The notes below the pieces were generated by a model. The model searched no databases and was not told the DNA's origin. It saw nothing but the letters and a program-made list of their open reading frames with translations. From Aphanothece hegewaldii CCALA 016 (GTDB lineage: Bacteria; Cyanobacteriota; Cyanobacteriia; Cyanobacteriales; Microcystaceae): 64,000 nt of DNA. Made by a program: the position numbers and the translations under genes. The number at the start of each line of letters is the position of its first letter. Position 1 is the stretch's first letter. Of this stretch, positions 1-8,861 are shown one piece after another. The stretch lies in assembly GCF_003007785.1 (NCBI RefSeq), contig NZ_PXOH01000025.1, forward strand, positions 1 to 64,000, written 5' to 3'.

Positions 1-67
1 AATTTTTACCTACTAGCAACAACTAGAGCCACTAAAAGCTTACCACAAATATACAATTAATTATGCA

Positions 68-298
68 TTGTTACTTATTAATAAATCCGTAAAGTGGCTA
101 GACAAACAATTTACTAACCAAGACTATAGATACAAAACAGGTGGACCTCCTCCTGTTTGGTCTGAAGATGGTATTGCTACCGTATACTACCATCAGCCTA
201 TATGGTCAGAGGACGTACTCATGCGAGATGCTGAGAAAATTGAGAATGAAGGGGCAGTTACTCGTTATGTTCTTCCCGCAGGAGTTTACGGTATTTGA
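68..298 (+). CDS. Small hypothetical protein, possibly a 3' gene fragment
   Basis: The 76-codon frame opens with TTG. The same frame is open back to a TAG at 14-16, but it has no ATG or GTG, and the nearby ATG at 63 is in another frame and stops quickly. The product is Trp/Tyr-rich in its first half and ends in RYVLPAGVYGI. I recognise no family. The poor start and the adjacent gene relic (376-513) suggest a leftover 3' end rather than a complete gene, but a genuine small gene cannot be excluded. Confidence 0.25.
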   Translation: MLLINKSVKWLDKQFTNQDYRYKTGGPPPVWSEDGIATVYYHQPIWSEDVLMRDAEKIENEGAVTRYVLPAGVYGI

Positions 299-375
299 TT
301 GTTAGTATAGTCCGTAATTAATATATAATTGTGCTGGTTAAGATGTAACCGTATGCGTAATAACTCAAAAACGTT

Positions 376-513
376 CTACTGTGTCATAATTTGAGCTAAT
401 AATTCTGGTGCAATCCGAAATCCAGCTTCATTGATCAAATTGTCAATAACAGGCTGTAATGATTCGAGTTCACCTAGCTATTTAGCCCGAAGCAGAATTC
501 CCTTAAACAAAAC
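376..513 (-). pseudogene. Relic of a DUF3368 PIN-like toxin gene, C-terminal end only
   Basis: On the minus strand this stretch reads GILLRAK, then a TAG stop, then LGELESLQPVIDNLINEAG and a tail ending in LLAQIMTQ. That is the typical C-terminal end of DUF3368 proteins (PIN-like toxins usually paired with UPF0175 antitoxins), where the usual string is GILLRAKQLG, so the TAG appears to replace a Gln codon. The frame also hits TGA at 514-516 upstream. No N-terminal PIN half and no antitoxin are present. Family assignment is from the motif only. Confidence 0.6.
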
Positions 514-522
514 TCAGGTTAA

Positions 523-1701
523 TTATTTAACGATTTTCTGATATTCCTCTGATCTAGGCAGTTTTTCCGATTCTGAATGAATTTCTGGCTCTAATAATCT
601 TTCTCCATGAGGCGCACTACGGACAACTTTTAACGCTTCTTTAATCATAACTGCCATTGGAATAGCAACAATCACCCCCAAAAGTCCACCAACTCTAGCC
701 CCAGTCAACAGAGAAACCAACACCCAAAAAGGATTTAAACCCGTAACACTGCCTAGAATACGGGGGGCGATCCCATTTTCGACAATTTGCTGTACCACTA
801 AAGCAACAGCTAACATTTGTAAACCGGCACCAATATCACGCAAAGCGACTAAGGAAGTAAAAGAAATAATGCCAACTGTACCCCCAAAGGGAATTAAAGC
901 CATTACGCCAATGGTTAAACCAAATAGTAAACCAAAAGGAATTTTTAATAATACAAAACCCGTAACAAGACCGATCGCCATACAGGTCGCACTAACAGTT
1001 TGTCCTAAAAAATAGTTTTGAAAACTGAGACGTAAAGTTAATGAAAAAGGTTTTTGAGCTTTTTTCGGCAACCATTCAACTAAACTTGACCAAACCGTTT
1101 GACCATGTAGTAATAAATATAAAGTTAAAAAGATAACCAATAAAACATCAACAACTTTAACCAGTGTAAAAACTGTAAAATTTAAAGCTAAATTTAAGGT
1201 TTTTCCCGCTAAATTCTGTAATTCGTTTCCCAGTTGGCTATTAATTTGGGTAATTAAACCATCAAAATGAACAGGTAAACCCCATGTTTCCGCTTGTTGT
1301 TCCAGTTTCATTAACTGTCGTTGTCCAGAATCTAACCACTCTGGTAAACGAGCGACTAATTGTTGTGCTTGGGTAAAAACCAAAGGAAGTAAAATTACTG
1401 TAACTGCTAAAAGAATTAGCAAAGTTGTAAAAAAAACTAAAACTGCTGCTTGTCCTCGTTTTAGACCTTTTGATTCTAACCAATCTACAGGATAACTGAG
1501 TAAAAAAGAAAAAACAGAAGCAACTAATAAAATAACAAATAAAGATTCAAAATAACCGAAAATAGCTGATAAAGCCCAAATATTTAAGACCAGTAAAGGA
1601 GCAGCAAGGGCTAAAATCAGGAGACGGGAAGTAAAGTTAAGCGTTTCCCATCGCGTTTGTAGCCAACTAGGTTTATGGGTGGGGGAGTTAGAAGCGGCCA
1701 T
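523..1701 (-). CDS. AI-2E family transporter (PerM/YdiK-like permease)
   Basis: The product is an integral membrane protein of the AI-2E/PerM superfamily, about 392 residues, matching the usual 350-390. It has a short N-terminal tail, a cluster of two or three hydrophobic helices, an amphipathic middle region, then further helices including stretches such as VLLVIFLTLYLLLHG and the family-typical LIPFGGTVG. The C-terminus is a charged Glu-rich tail. The frame can be extended to 1770, but the ATG at 1699-1701 (MAASNSPTHK) gives the more natural N-terminus. The substrate is unknown; family members are implicated in signal-molecule export or ion exchange, so no substrate is claimed. It lies downstream of dnaX on the same strand with about 200 bp between. 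Confidence 0.85.
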   Translation of the reverse strand: MAASNSPTHKPSWLQTRWETLNFTSRLLILALAAPLLVLNIWALSAIFGYFESLFVILLVASVFSFLLSYPVDWLESKGLKRGQAAVLVFFTTLLILLAVTVILLPLVFTQAQQLVARLPEWLDSGQRQLMKLEQQAETWGLPVHFDGLITQINSQLGNELQNLAGKTLNLALNFTVFTLVKVVDVLLVIFLTLYLLLHGQTVWSSLVEWLPKKAQKPFSLTLRLSFQNYFLGQTVSATCMAIGLVTGFVLLKIPFGLLFGLTIGVMALIPFGGTVGIISFTSLVALRDIGAGLQMLAVALVVQQIVENGIAPRILGSVTGLNPFWVLVSLLTGARVGGLLGVIVAIPMAVMIKEALKVVRSAPHGERLLEPEIHSESEKLPRSEEYQKIVK

Positions 1702-1724
1702 AAGAATCGATTTACAATAATGTC

Positions 1725-1910
1725 TTAATTTATATCTAGCATATTCAGTTTTTTGACAACAATGTAACACCCCAAAGCTTTAAGATGCTCAATATTGATC
1801 TTATTGTCGTCGTGTCCACATTCCTTGTAATCCTCTAGTAGGAGAATTGGGCTGTATTTCTCAAGGATCATTAAGATTGTCATCCTACTATTGTGCGTTG
1901 TTTTGACCAC
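1725..1910 (-). pseudogene. Possible fragment of an FkbM-type methyltransferase
   Basis: This is a 61-codon frame starting at a GTG that overlaps the dnaX stop codon by one base. It contains LEKYSPILLLEDYKE and LKALGCYIVVKK, which resemble the C-terminal strand-helix end of FkbM-family methyltransferases (typically 'IEKYSPIILIEDY...YLKSLGY'). The S-adenosylmethionine-binding core is missing, so if this reading is right it is a relic. It could equally be a chance reading frame between dnaX and the permease gene. Confidence 0.2.
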
Positions 1911-3829
1911 TAGAATTCGAGATCTTCCTCATCTTCAAGATCGGTCACTTTTATAATACGATTTACAATAAGGGGTTTATCAGGTGATTCGTTTATTGTC
2001 ACGGTTGTTGAGTCTTCGTTTACAGTTTCTTCATCTTCTGTAACTTTAGAATTCATGACAACAATTTCACCATTAAAAACTTTAGCTAAATTCTGAGCCA
2101 CCGAATGCAGTTCAGTCGGTGAATAGTCAGTCTCTTTAGATTGTGGCAGATCAGGCGTTTTCGGTTCAATAACAGTAGAATTAGGTTTTGGGACTGAAGT
2201 AACAAACGGTTGTTCTATTTTTGGCTTGGGTTGAAGGGTTGAACTACCATTTTGACTGACTGTAACTGGGGTAACGGGTTCGGGTGTTTTTTTGGGTGTA
2301 GATGGGGTTGAAGTTTCTGCAATCTTGGTTTGAGTCTTTGATGAAGCTAATCGTACTTTGACTTTAATCGGTTGACGACAAACTTTAGTAAAAGCTTCTT
2401 CTATCATAGTGATTCTTTGTCGAGCTAATGTTACTAAAGCTTCCGAGACCATGCTCATTTCAGCAACAGAACCCTCTAAACTCAGTAATGCTCCATATTC
2501 TTTGAGTAAACTATGATTTATTGGTTGCACAACTTTAATAACTTGTTGCCAAATTTGGTCTAAATTTAGTTCTTGATGAGTTGATGTTGGTTCGGGTTCG
2601 GGTTCAGATTTAACGGGTTTTACGACTGGAACTGGAGTAGCTACGGGTTCAGGTTTTGGGGATGGAGTAACGATCGGTTTTGTTGTTACAGTAGAAGGAG
2701 TCGCCACTAGAATAGATGTCGTCGTAACGGTTTGTCTTGGAATTAGACCTAAAAGAGTTACTTCTAGCCAGAGACGGGGCTGAGTGGTGTTTTTGAGTTG
2801 GGTTTCACTATCTTTAAGGTGTTGTTGTCCTCTAAGAATTTCTTGAAGATCCCATGAAGATGCTTCTGTACAAAGATTTTGCCAAGTTGGGGCGGTAACG
2901 GCTACAAGATCTGGACGATGAGGGGCGGTTTGAGCAATCAGTAAATTAAGATAAAAATTAGCCAAGTTTTGTAAGACCACTAAGGGTTCACGTCCTCGGT
3001 TCATTAAATGACGACATTGATCAATAATGCTTTCTGGATCTTTGGAGTGAATGGCTTGTAAGAGGGTTAATAAATCTCGTTCGGGAACTGCGCCGACTAA
3101 TTCCCAGACTTTTTCGGGTGTAATCGTTCCAGAAAGTAAGCTAAGTTGGTCGAGTAAGCTTTCTGCATCTCTGAGTCCACCGTTAGCTATTTGAGCGACT
3201 AATGTAACGGCTTCTGGATCGATCGCAATGTCTTCTAGATGAGCAATTTTACTCAGATGATCAACCATATCTTGTAAAGGAATTCGTCGATAATCAAAGC
3301 GTTGACAGCGTGAAATAATTGTTGGTAAAACTCGTTGTGGGTCGGTGGTAGCGAGAACAAAAATAACGCGATCGGGCGGTTCTTCGAGGGTCTTCAGCAG
3401 AGCATTAAACGCCGCCGTACTGAGCATATGACACTCGTCTATCACATAGACTTTATAGCGACACTGAACGGGGGCAAATTGCGATCGCTCGATGATCTCT
3501 CTTATATTATCGACCCCTGTATTACTAGCTGCATCAATTTCGATGACATCTAAGGCGGAACCATTGGCGATCGCACGACACACCTCACATTGTCCACAAG
3601 GGATCGGTGTTGGCACATCTGACGCTAAACAGTTCAAAGATTTGGCTAAAATACGGGCTGAGGAAGTTTTCCCAGTTCCTCTGGGGCCTGTAAATAAGTA
3701 AGCAGGAGCTATCCGACGACTGAGAAGCGCATTATTTAAGGTTTTGGCGATCGCATCTTGTCCCACTAAGTCCCCGAAGGTTTGCGGACGATATTTATGA
3801 TGTAGGGGTTCGTATACCATCTTTGTCAA
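1910..3829 (-). CDS. dnaX: DNA polymerase III subunit gamma/tau
   Basis: DnaX is the clamp-loader ATPase of the replicative polymerase; it loads the beta clamp and tethers the polymerase cores. In order the sequence shows the HKYRP start, Walker A GPRGTGKT (residues 48-55), a four-cysteine zinc module (Cys67, 78, 81, 84), Walker B VYVIDECHM (about 127-135), the sensor ATTDPQ and the SRC arginine-finger motif. Residues 1-370 are the conserved AAA+ and collar part. The rest is a Pro/Thr/Lys-rich linker and an acidic end, as in cyanobacterial tau. Length is 639 residues with no intein between the Walker A and B motifs, unlike the DnaX of Synechocystis 6803. No ribosomal frameshift site for a short gamma form was identified. 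Confidence 0.97.
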   Translation of the reverse strand: MTKMVYEPLHHKYRPQTFGDLVGQDAIAKTLNNALLSRRIAPAYLFTGPRGTGKTSSARILAKSLNCLASDVPTPIPCGQCEVCRAIANGSALDVIEIDAASNTGVDNIREIIERSQFAPVQCRYKVYVIDECHMLSTAAFNALLKTLEEPPDRVIFVLATTDPQRVLPTIISRCQRFDYRRIPLQDMVDHLSKIAHLEDIAIDPEAVTLVAQIANGGLRDAESLLDQLSLLSGTITPEKVWELVGAVPERDLLTLLQAIHSKDPESIIDQCRHLMNRGREPLVVLQNLANFYLNLLIAQTAPHRPDLVAVTAPTWQNLCTEASSWDLQEILRGQQHLKDSETQLKNTTQPRLWLEVTLLGLIPRQTVTTTSILVATPSTVTTKPIVTPSPKPEPVATPVPVVKPVKSEPEPEPTSTHQELNLDQIWQQVIKVVQPINHSLLKEYGALLSLEGSVAEMSMVSEALVTLARQRITMIEEAFTKVCRQPIKVKVRLASSKTQTKIAETSTPSTPKKTPEPVTPVTVSQNGSSTLQPKPKIEQPFVTSVPKPNSTVIEPKTPDLPQSKETDYSPTELHSVAQNLAKVFNGEIVVMNSKVTEDEETVNEDSTTVTINESPDKPLIVNRIIKVTDLEDEEDLEF

Positions 3830-4448
3830 GTGCCGAGAATGATGATCAAAATAGAATGTGATTCGTTCTGGCGGTTTTCTATCATAACGAGAATTTTCCC
3901 AAACGAGATGATGATATTATTTTAGTGCGCTTTCGTCTAAAATAGAACAATTGTATCGTTTTGATGAACTTTATTATAGCTTCACAAATCAAGTCACTAA
4001 ATTTACTGAAAATCAGCGATCGCGCTTAATCGATTTCGTGTTCCAATTTCAGTGAATGACGACTTGCTTTAAAAGAGATTTGCCATAAAGTCCGTATTTA
4101 ATCAACTAAATTACACTTTTTTGGTCATTATTTTGTCAATTAGGAAAATAACGATACAGTCTAGTCAAGTAAAAATAATTTCAGTAAAATTAAGGTTGTT
4201 CTTGTTAGATTAATCGGATTCATTACTAAACTTTGCGTAAAAATAGGGATAAATGAAAGATTAGCTAGATTTTTTGCGAAAAATGTTTATTAATTCCGTA
4301 AATTGGGAACTGTAGAGTTAGCAGTACAAAAAAATTTTACTCTAGAGACGTTTCTATCAGTTATACAAGATAGAAATCAGCGATCGCATAGGGTAGGATC
4401 TGCTGACAAAAACCCGATTAATCGAGGCCAAGTGGGAAAGGTAAGGCA
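3830..4448. other. Long divergent intergenic region between dnaX and the GAF kinase-like gene
   Basis: These 619 bp have no convincing reading frame, tRNA or known RNA signature. The region is very AT-rich, holds two HIP1 octamers (near 4018 and 4379), and must contain the promoters for both flanking genes. The last 70 bp include a G-rich run GGGAAAGGTAAGG just before the ATG at 4449, which can serve as a ribosome-binding site. A small RNA could be hidden here but nothing in the bases proves it. Confidence 0.5.
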
Positions 4449-5990
4449 ATGCAAGGACAAAAAAATAATTCAGGGGTAGAAGTAAATATGCCAAATCCAA
4501 TGAGTAGACTTTTTTGCCGTTTAGATGGCCTTACTCCAGACGTTCGAGAACAACAGCGAGTCAACAAACTTAAGAATTTTGGCTTATTAGAAACTGATAC
4601 GGTTCCAGTATTTGACGAAGCAACCCAAATGGCTGCTCGTTTTCTGGGAACACCAATCTGTATCTTAGGAATGATGGTTTATGACAATCTTTGGCTCAAA
4701 TCTGCCGTAGGATTATCCCAACTTGGTTTAATGAATCAAATTGCCTCATCTCGTAAAATTATCAGAATAGAGGCTTTTTGTACTTATGTTGTTGATAGTG
4801 AGCAAGTGCTTCTTATTGATGATACTTATAGTAATGTCGTTTTTGCAGGAAGTCTTTTAACCCAACATTATAATATCCGTTCTTATTTAGGTACTCCTTT
4901 AGTAACAAGTGAGGGACAATGTATTGGTACATTAGCCGTTATGGATTTAATACCTCGTCAATTTACTATAAAAGATTTAGAATTTTTAACTCTTACAGCT
5001 AGGTGGTGTTTACGAGAATTTGAACGAGATTATTTAGCGCAAACCCATTCTTCATTAAAAAATGAATTACTTAATTTAAAAGCAGCAAAAGAAGAAAATA
5101 CTTATTCATCTTTACCAACTGAACAATCTACAGCCAAACCCGAACTTAATTACTCAATTGGTGAAATAAAACTACGACTATTAAGAGGATTAATACAAGA
5201 ATTAAGAACTCCTTTAACATCCGTAATAGGAATGTCTAGCATTCTTCATAGTGAAGTTTTTGGTCAACTGAGTAGTAAACAAAAAGACTATCTAAAAATT
5301 ATTCATGAGAGTGGCAATCAAATGACTTCTTTAGTCGATGAAATTATTAAATTAGGAACAATAGAGGAAAACAATTCACAATTAGATTTAACCCCTGTTA
5401 ATGTTGAAATGATCTGTCAACAGATTCTTAATGATCTATCGGAAATAGCTCAACAGAAACGACAAGATTTAAGACTTTCTGTCGAACCAGGTAAAGGAAC
5501 ATGGCTATTAGATAAAGATAAAATTAAACAAGCTTTGTATTATTTAATAATCAGTGTTTTAGAATCTTCCGAATCGGGTGGCGAAGTTAGAGTGCATATT
5601 TCAAGACGGAATAATACACTTAATATTGCGATTTGGGTATCTCATCCTTGGTTAGGAGATGGTTTACCTCAAATTACTTTTCATCCCTCACTTGTTACCA
5701 ATGGGCTATCATTAGAACTAGAGACATTAACCTCAGTCGTAACAGTAGATAAATTTGATAGTTACTCAGAAAACCAAGTAATTAGTACAAGCTCAATTGA
5801 AGCAAATCTTAATCGATTTAAAGAAATCAATCCACACCACACACAAGAAAATCCACAAGCTCTTTTAGGATTATTATTAGGATGTTATTTAGCCGAAAAT
5901 CATGGCGGTAAAATTATGGTTCAAGGTTCCCCAGAGTCTGGATATCGCTACGTTTTGATGTTGCCCAAGATTGCTGTAGATGAAGTTTAG
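4449..5990 (+). CDS. GAF-domain histidine-kinase-like protein without the catalytic histidine
   Basis: The protein has 513 residues. Residues about 50-195 form a GAF domain, with the pattern FDEATQMAARFLGTPI and later YLGTPLVTSEGQCIGTLAVMD. A linker leads to a HisKA-like helix pair at about 240-310. The H-box reads LIQELRTPLTSV: ELRTPL is kept but the phospho-accepting His is Gln250 (codon CAA). The C-terminal ATPase region is also eroded: the N-box Asn is absent (LIISVLESS), there is no DxGxG motif, and only the last G2-like part (NHGGKIMVQGSPESGYRYVLMLP) is easy to recognise, preceded by a Ser/Asn-rich insert. It is therefore probably a pseudokinase or scaffold that senses a signal through GAF. 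An ATG at 4488 is an alternative start. Confidence 0.8.
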   Translation: MQGQKNNSGVEVNMPNPMSRLFCRLDGLTPDVREQQRVNKLKNFGLLETDTVPVFDEATQMAARFLGTPICILGMMVYDNLWLKSAVGLSQLGLMNQIASSRKIIRIEAFCTYVVDSEQVLLIDDTYSNVVFAGSLLTQHYNIRSYLGTPLVTSEGQCIGTLAVMDLIPRQFTIKDLEFLTLTARWCLREFERDYLAQTHSSLKNELLNLKAAKEENTYSSLPTEQSTAKPELNYSIGEIKLRLLRGLIQELRTPLTSVIGMSSILHSEVFGQLSSKQKDYLKIIHESGNQMTSLVDEIIKLGTIEENNSQLDLTPVNVEMICQQILNDLSEIAQQKRQDLRLSVEPGKGTWLLDKDKIKQALYYLIISVLESSESGGEVRVHISRRNNTLNIAIWVSHPWLGDGLPQITFHPSLVTNGLSLELETLTSVVTVDKFDSYSENQVISTSSIEANLNRFKEINPHHTQENPQALLGLLLGCYLAENHGGKIMVQGSPESGYRYVLMLPKIAVDEV

Positions 5991-6096
5991 AGTTAGTTTA
6001 ATGAAAAGTTTGCTATACTAATTATCACACACAGATAGAAATAATAAAACTCGTATTATAAGTGCTAGACAAGCAACACCAAAGGAGAAAAAAATT

Positions 6097-6321
6097 ATGA
6101 ACGAGGAAATTAAAAACGAATTAGAAGACGAACTTAGAGAAGAATATGATCTTAGTCAATTAACAGGGCAAGTTAGAGGGAAATATGTTGAGCGTTATCG
6201 TCAAGGTACTAATTTAGTTTTATTAGATCCCGATGTTGCTAAAGAGTTTCCAACACATGAATCTGTTAATCAAGCTTTACGGTTATTGATTAGATTAGCT
6301 AAATCTCAAGTTGTAAAATAA
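6097..6321 (+). CDS. Small antitoxin-like protein of the EYD-VRGK type
   Basis: This is a 74-residue acidic protein with EEYDLSQLTGQVRGKY near the start and a helical C-terminus (SVNQALRLLIRLAK). It starts at ATG after AAAGGAG, a good ribosome-binding site. The family is common and multi-copy in cyanobacteria and is often annotated as an antitoxin or unknown protein; the DNA- or toxin-binding role is inferred. A relative lies at 17825-18037, and the same N-terminal motif heads the protein at 8099-8545. Its 3' end overlaps that of the converging DUF29 gene by 16 bp. No toxin follows on the same strand. Confidence 0.75.
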   Translation: MNEEIKNELEDELREEYDLSQLTGQVRGKYVERYRQGTNLVLLDPDVAKEFPTHESVNQALRLLIRLAKSQVVK

Positions 6322-6776
6322 AAATCTTCATATAAAATTTGTTCGATTAAAAAAGGACAGACTATAGGATAATTGCTCTCTTCAGAAATTTGTACACCAT
6401 ATTTCCCTCGTTTACCTTCTTTAATTGCCAAATCACGACCATTTTGATAAGCTTTTTCTATGGCTATTGTTAGATAGTTTTTGAGTGAAGGTGTCTCTTT
6501 TAAATCGATTAAAACTCTCTTACGATGTTCATCAACTGAGTTATACCAACTATTTTTCATTGTGTCGGGTGCTTCTGCTTGTACTTTTAATTTAAGTAAA
6601 TGAGCTAACAAAATCATTAAATTACTTTCTAAGGATTTTTTTTCGGATTTACCCAAATCAATTAATTCCTCGATTAAATGTTCAAAATCTAAATCTACAA
6701 ATTCTCTTTGTTTAAGTTGTTCAATAGTCTTGTCTATCCACAGTTGATAATCTTGCTCGTACAAAGTTTGTTTCAT
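6306..6776 (-). CDS. DUF29 family protein
   Basis: The protein has about 156 residues and the standard DUF29 start LYEQDYQLWIDKTIEQLK, then FEHLIEELIDLGKSEKKSLESNL, LLAHLLKLKVQ and a basic C-terminal part. The family is a small helical protein found in many copies in cyanobacteria; its function is unknown. An ATG at 6792-6794 would add six residues (MILDKF), but relatives begin close to the LYEQD motif, so 6776 is preferred. It converges on the antitoxin-like gene at 6097 and overlaps it at the 3' end. Confidence 0.85.
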   Translation of the reverse strand: MKQTLYEQDYQLWIDKTIEQLKQREFVDLDFEHLIEELIDLGKSEKKSLESNLMILLAHLLKLKVQAEAPDTMKNSWYNSVDEHRKRVLIDLKETPSLKNYLTIAIEKAYQNGRDLAIKEGKRGKYGVQISEESNYPIVCPFLIEQILYEDFYFTT

Positions 6777-6867
6777 AAATTTATCTAGAATCATCTATAA
6801 ATGTTATTTGACTGATTATTGATTTTGTTAAAATTAGACAATAATTATATTTTAGATTAGTTCAACA

Positions 6868-7653
6868 ATGCTTGTCAGCAATCTGCTAAAATCCCAATCT
6901 GTTGATCATTTATCAGTTAATGTTTATTCCAGTGAATTTGAACTCGCTCTAGGTGCTGCTCAAATCGTGAGAGAATACTTAATGAATATTCTAGACCAAC
7001 AAACCGAAGCGAGAATACTTTTAGCGACAGGAAATACTCAGATACAATTTTTAGATGCGTTGATTGCTTTAGGTGGTGTAGACTGGTCACGTCTGGTATT
7101 ATTTCATTTAGATGAATATCTGGGGATTAAAGCTGAGAATACCGCTAGTTTTTGTTATTATTTGCGAGAACGTGTCGAAAAAAAGGTTAAACCGAAACAA
7201 TTTCATTACATAAAAGGTGATGCAACAGAACCGCTAACAGAATGCGATCGCTATGCTAATCTATTAAAAACACAACCCATAGATTTATGTTTCCTCGGTA
7301 TCGGTCAGAATGGACATATCGCATTTAATGAACCCAGTGTCGCTAATTTTAATGATCCTCATTGGGTAAAATTAGTTAAATTAGAAGAGTCAACCCAACA
7401 GATACAAGTCAAACAGGGTTATTTTCCCAATCTTGATGCAGTTCCTCAATATGCTTATACTGTAACGATTCCCACAATTTTATCGTCTAAAAAAATAATT
7501 TGTTTAGCATCAGGAATAAACAAAGCAGGAATTGTTAAAACTGCGTTAGAAGAAGAGATTACCGTTTCTTATCCTGTCTCCATTTTACGCCGTCATCAGA
7601 ATGCTCATTTATTTCTTGATGCTCATTCTGCTAGTTTATTACAAAATCGATGA
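6868..7653 (+). CDS. nagB: Glucosamine-6-phosphate deaminase
   Basis: NagB converts glucosamine 6-phosphate to fructose 6-phosphate and ammonia. The 261-residue protein shows the family motifs LATGNTQ (phosphate loop, 52-58), LFHLDEYLG (78-86, with catalytic Asp82), and GIGQNGHIAFNEP (144-156, with His150). The length fits NagB (about 250-266). A 6-phosphogluconolactonase is a more distant relative but lacks the GHIAFNEP form. It stands alone, without nagA, and its 3' end overlaps the converging gene at 7639 by 15 bp. Start: the ATG at 6868; an AT-rich promoter-like stretch lies just upstream. Confidence 0.88.
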   Translation: MLVSNLLKSQSVDHLSVNVYSSEFELALGAAQIVREYLMNILDQQTEARILLATGNTQIQFLDALIALGGVDWSRLVLFHLDEYLGIKAENTASFCYYLRERVEKKVKPKQFHYIKGDATEPLTECDRYANLLKTQPIDLCFLGIGQNGHIAFNEPSVANFNDPHWVKLVKLEESTQQIQVKQGYFPNLDAVPQYAYTVTIPTILSSKKIICLASGINKAGIVKTALEEEITVSYPVSILRRHQNAHLFLDAHSASLLQNR

Positions 7654-8037
7654 AAATTGAGCATTAACGTGATAACTAATTAAATCTCCTTCCACAAAAA
7701 AGCTTAAACCATAATGACCAGGAGATAAATTTAATGATAATTGAGAACCGTACTCAATGGAATCAACGACAAAAGCTTGACCATTTTCAAACTTGACTAA
7801 TTCAGTAATAACTTTAGGATCTGTGTTTATTTCTAAATGTAAACTTTTCTTAAGATTAAATTTCAGGCGATCGACACTATCATACACTTCTCTTTGATTG
7901 GTACCACCCAAAAACCCATTGACGCTAAATTGTTTCCCTGTAAGTGCGTTTCCTAAATTAATTGCTTTCTTCCAATTGTTACTTAAATCATATTGTTGAT
8001 AGATATGGTTGTCTAAACCCGTGAGAAAGTCTTTCAT
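7639..8037 (-). CDS. Hypothetical protein with a pre-peptidase-like beta-sandwich pattern
   Basis: The protein has 132 residues, no signal peptide and no membrane segment. The C-terminal half alternates short beta strands (DRLKFNLKKSLHLEI, SQLSLNLSPGHYGLSFFVEG) in the manner of bacterial pre-peptidase C-terminal (PPC) domains, where a strand pattern ends in 'L.PGtY.l.V'. PPC domains are normally part of secreted proteins, so the match may reflect fold only. Function is unknown. It converges on nagB with a 15 bp overlap. Confidence 0.55.
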   Translation of the reverse strand: MKDFLTGLDNHIYQQYDLSNNWKKAINLGNALTGKQFSVNGFLGGTNQREVYDSVDRLKFNLKKSLHLEINTDPKVITELVKFENGQAFVVDSIEYGSQLSLNLSPGHYGLSFFVEGDLISYHVNAQFSSIL

Positions 8038-8098
8038 ATTGAACCCGTGACTAAATTATTTATAGGGTTCCCAAATGCGATCAAAAAACGATCGCTGA

Positions 8099-8545
8099 TT
8101 ATCGTATTTCGTCAATCAGTGCAGATTCGGTTAATTCTTGTAAATCTTGGTCTTCTGCGTAGATTTCTGCATATAGTTCGGCAGATTTCTCTAATTCTTG
8201 CCGTTCTTGGTCTAAATAATCATAAATTTGTTGCCAAAGCGATAAATACTTTTCTAAATTGAGTAAAAGGGCTATTTGATGACCATTTTGATTGATGACA
8301 TACTGAAACTCATCTGTAGAATCAAATTGAGCAAGAACATTATTTAATAGATTATGATGCTCACTTAAATAAATTAAAACGCCTGTTTTTATACCATGCT
8401 TATTAACGACGAACTGCACTCCTGGTAACGGTTGAAGATTATTATTTTGATAAGCTTGATAAAATTTACCTCTAACTCCTCCACTAAAATCATATTCTTC
8501 TAACATTTCGGAATCTTGCTCAAAATCTCTCTCCGCTTTCGTCAT
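8099..8545 (-). CDS. Antitoxin-like protein: EYD-VRGK head with two Phd-like units
   Basis: The protein has 148 residues. The N-terminus carries EEYDFSGGVRGKFYQAY, the same motif as the small protein at 6097. After it come two similar units, VQFVVNKHGIKTGVLIYLSEH and FQYVINQNGHQIALLLNLEKY (given in parts here), both resembling the Phd/YefM pattern '...v..nG...avLi.leeY'. The C-terminal third is a long acidic helix. The likely role, inferred, is an antitoxin or toxin-neutralising fusion. No toxin gene is adjacent on this strand; the next locus is the divergent broken VapBC-type pair at 8619. Confidence 0.6.
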   Translation of the reverse strand: MTKAERDFEQDSEMLEEYDFSGGVRGKFYQAYQNNNLQPLPGVQFVVNKHGIKTGVLIYLSEHHNLLNNVLAQFDSTDEFQYVINQNGHQIALLLNLEKYLSLWQQIYDYLDQERQELEKSAELYAEIYAEDQDLQELTESALIDEIR

Positions 8546-8575
8546 ATCTTGTTTTCGGCTAATTAAAATTTTTAG

Positions 8576-8581
8576 TATAAT
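8576..8581 (+). promoter_or_regulatory. Candidate -10 box for the antitoxin gene at 8619
   Basis: A perfect TATAAT lies 37 bp upstream of the ATG in an AT-rich divergent gap. No good -35 box at 16-18 bp spacing is visible (TTGTTT sits 21 bp away), so this is tentative. Confidence 0.3.
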
Positions 8582-8618
8582 AAATTAAAAGTATATTTTA
8601 AAATAATTCTTTTTACAA

Positions 8619-8861
8619 ATGTTTACTCAAAATATTGATATAGCCGAAGCTCAGATGAGCATCAAAGAATTACTATCGCTTCTAAAAGAAGATACAGAAA
8701 TAGTATTAACTAATGGAAATATCCCCTTAGCGCGTTTACTGTCCATCAATCCATCTAATTCTAACTCTCCCCGAATACCAGACTTACATCCTAATGCGAT
8801 TATCATGAGTGAAGATTTTGATGAACCGCTACCCGATGAATTTTGGTTAGGGGAAGAATGA
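8619..8861 (+). CDS. Phd/YefM-type antitoxin of a PIN-domain toxin pair
   Basis: The 80-residue protein begins IDIAEAQMSIKELLSLLKED, then EIVLTNGNIPLARLLSI, the usual Phd/VapB cyanobacterial pattern in which the N-terminal part binds DNA and the acidic C-terminus (DEPLPDEFWLGEE) wraps the toxin. The acidic tail ending in 'P.deFW.G.e' is typical of antitoxins paired with PIN toxins. The stop overlaps the ATG of the downstream gene (ATGA), the standard coupling of such pairs, but that toxin gene is broken, so the antitoxin is probably without a working partner. Confidence 0.8.
   Translation: MFTQNIDIAEAQMSIKELLSLLKEDTEIVLTNGNIPLARLLSINPSNSNSPRIPDLHPNAIIMSEDFDEPLPDEFWLGEE

Noticed and set aside
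3335-3553. Plus-strand open frames inside dnaX
   Set aside because: They lie antisense to a fully conserved gene and show no family motif.
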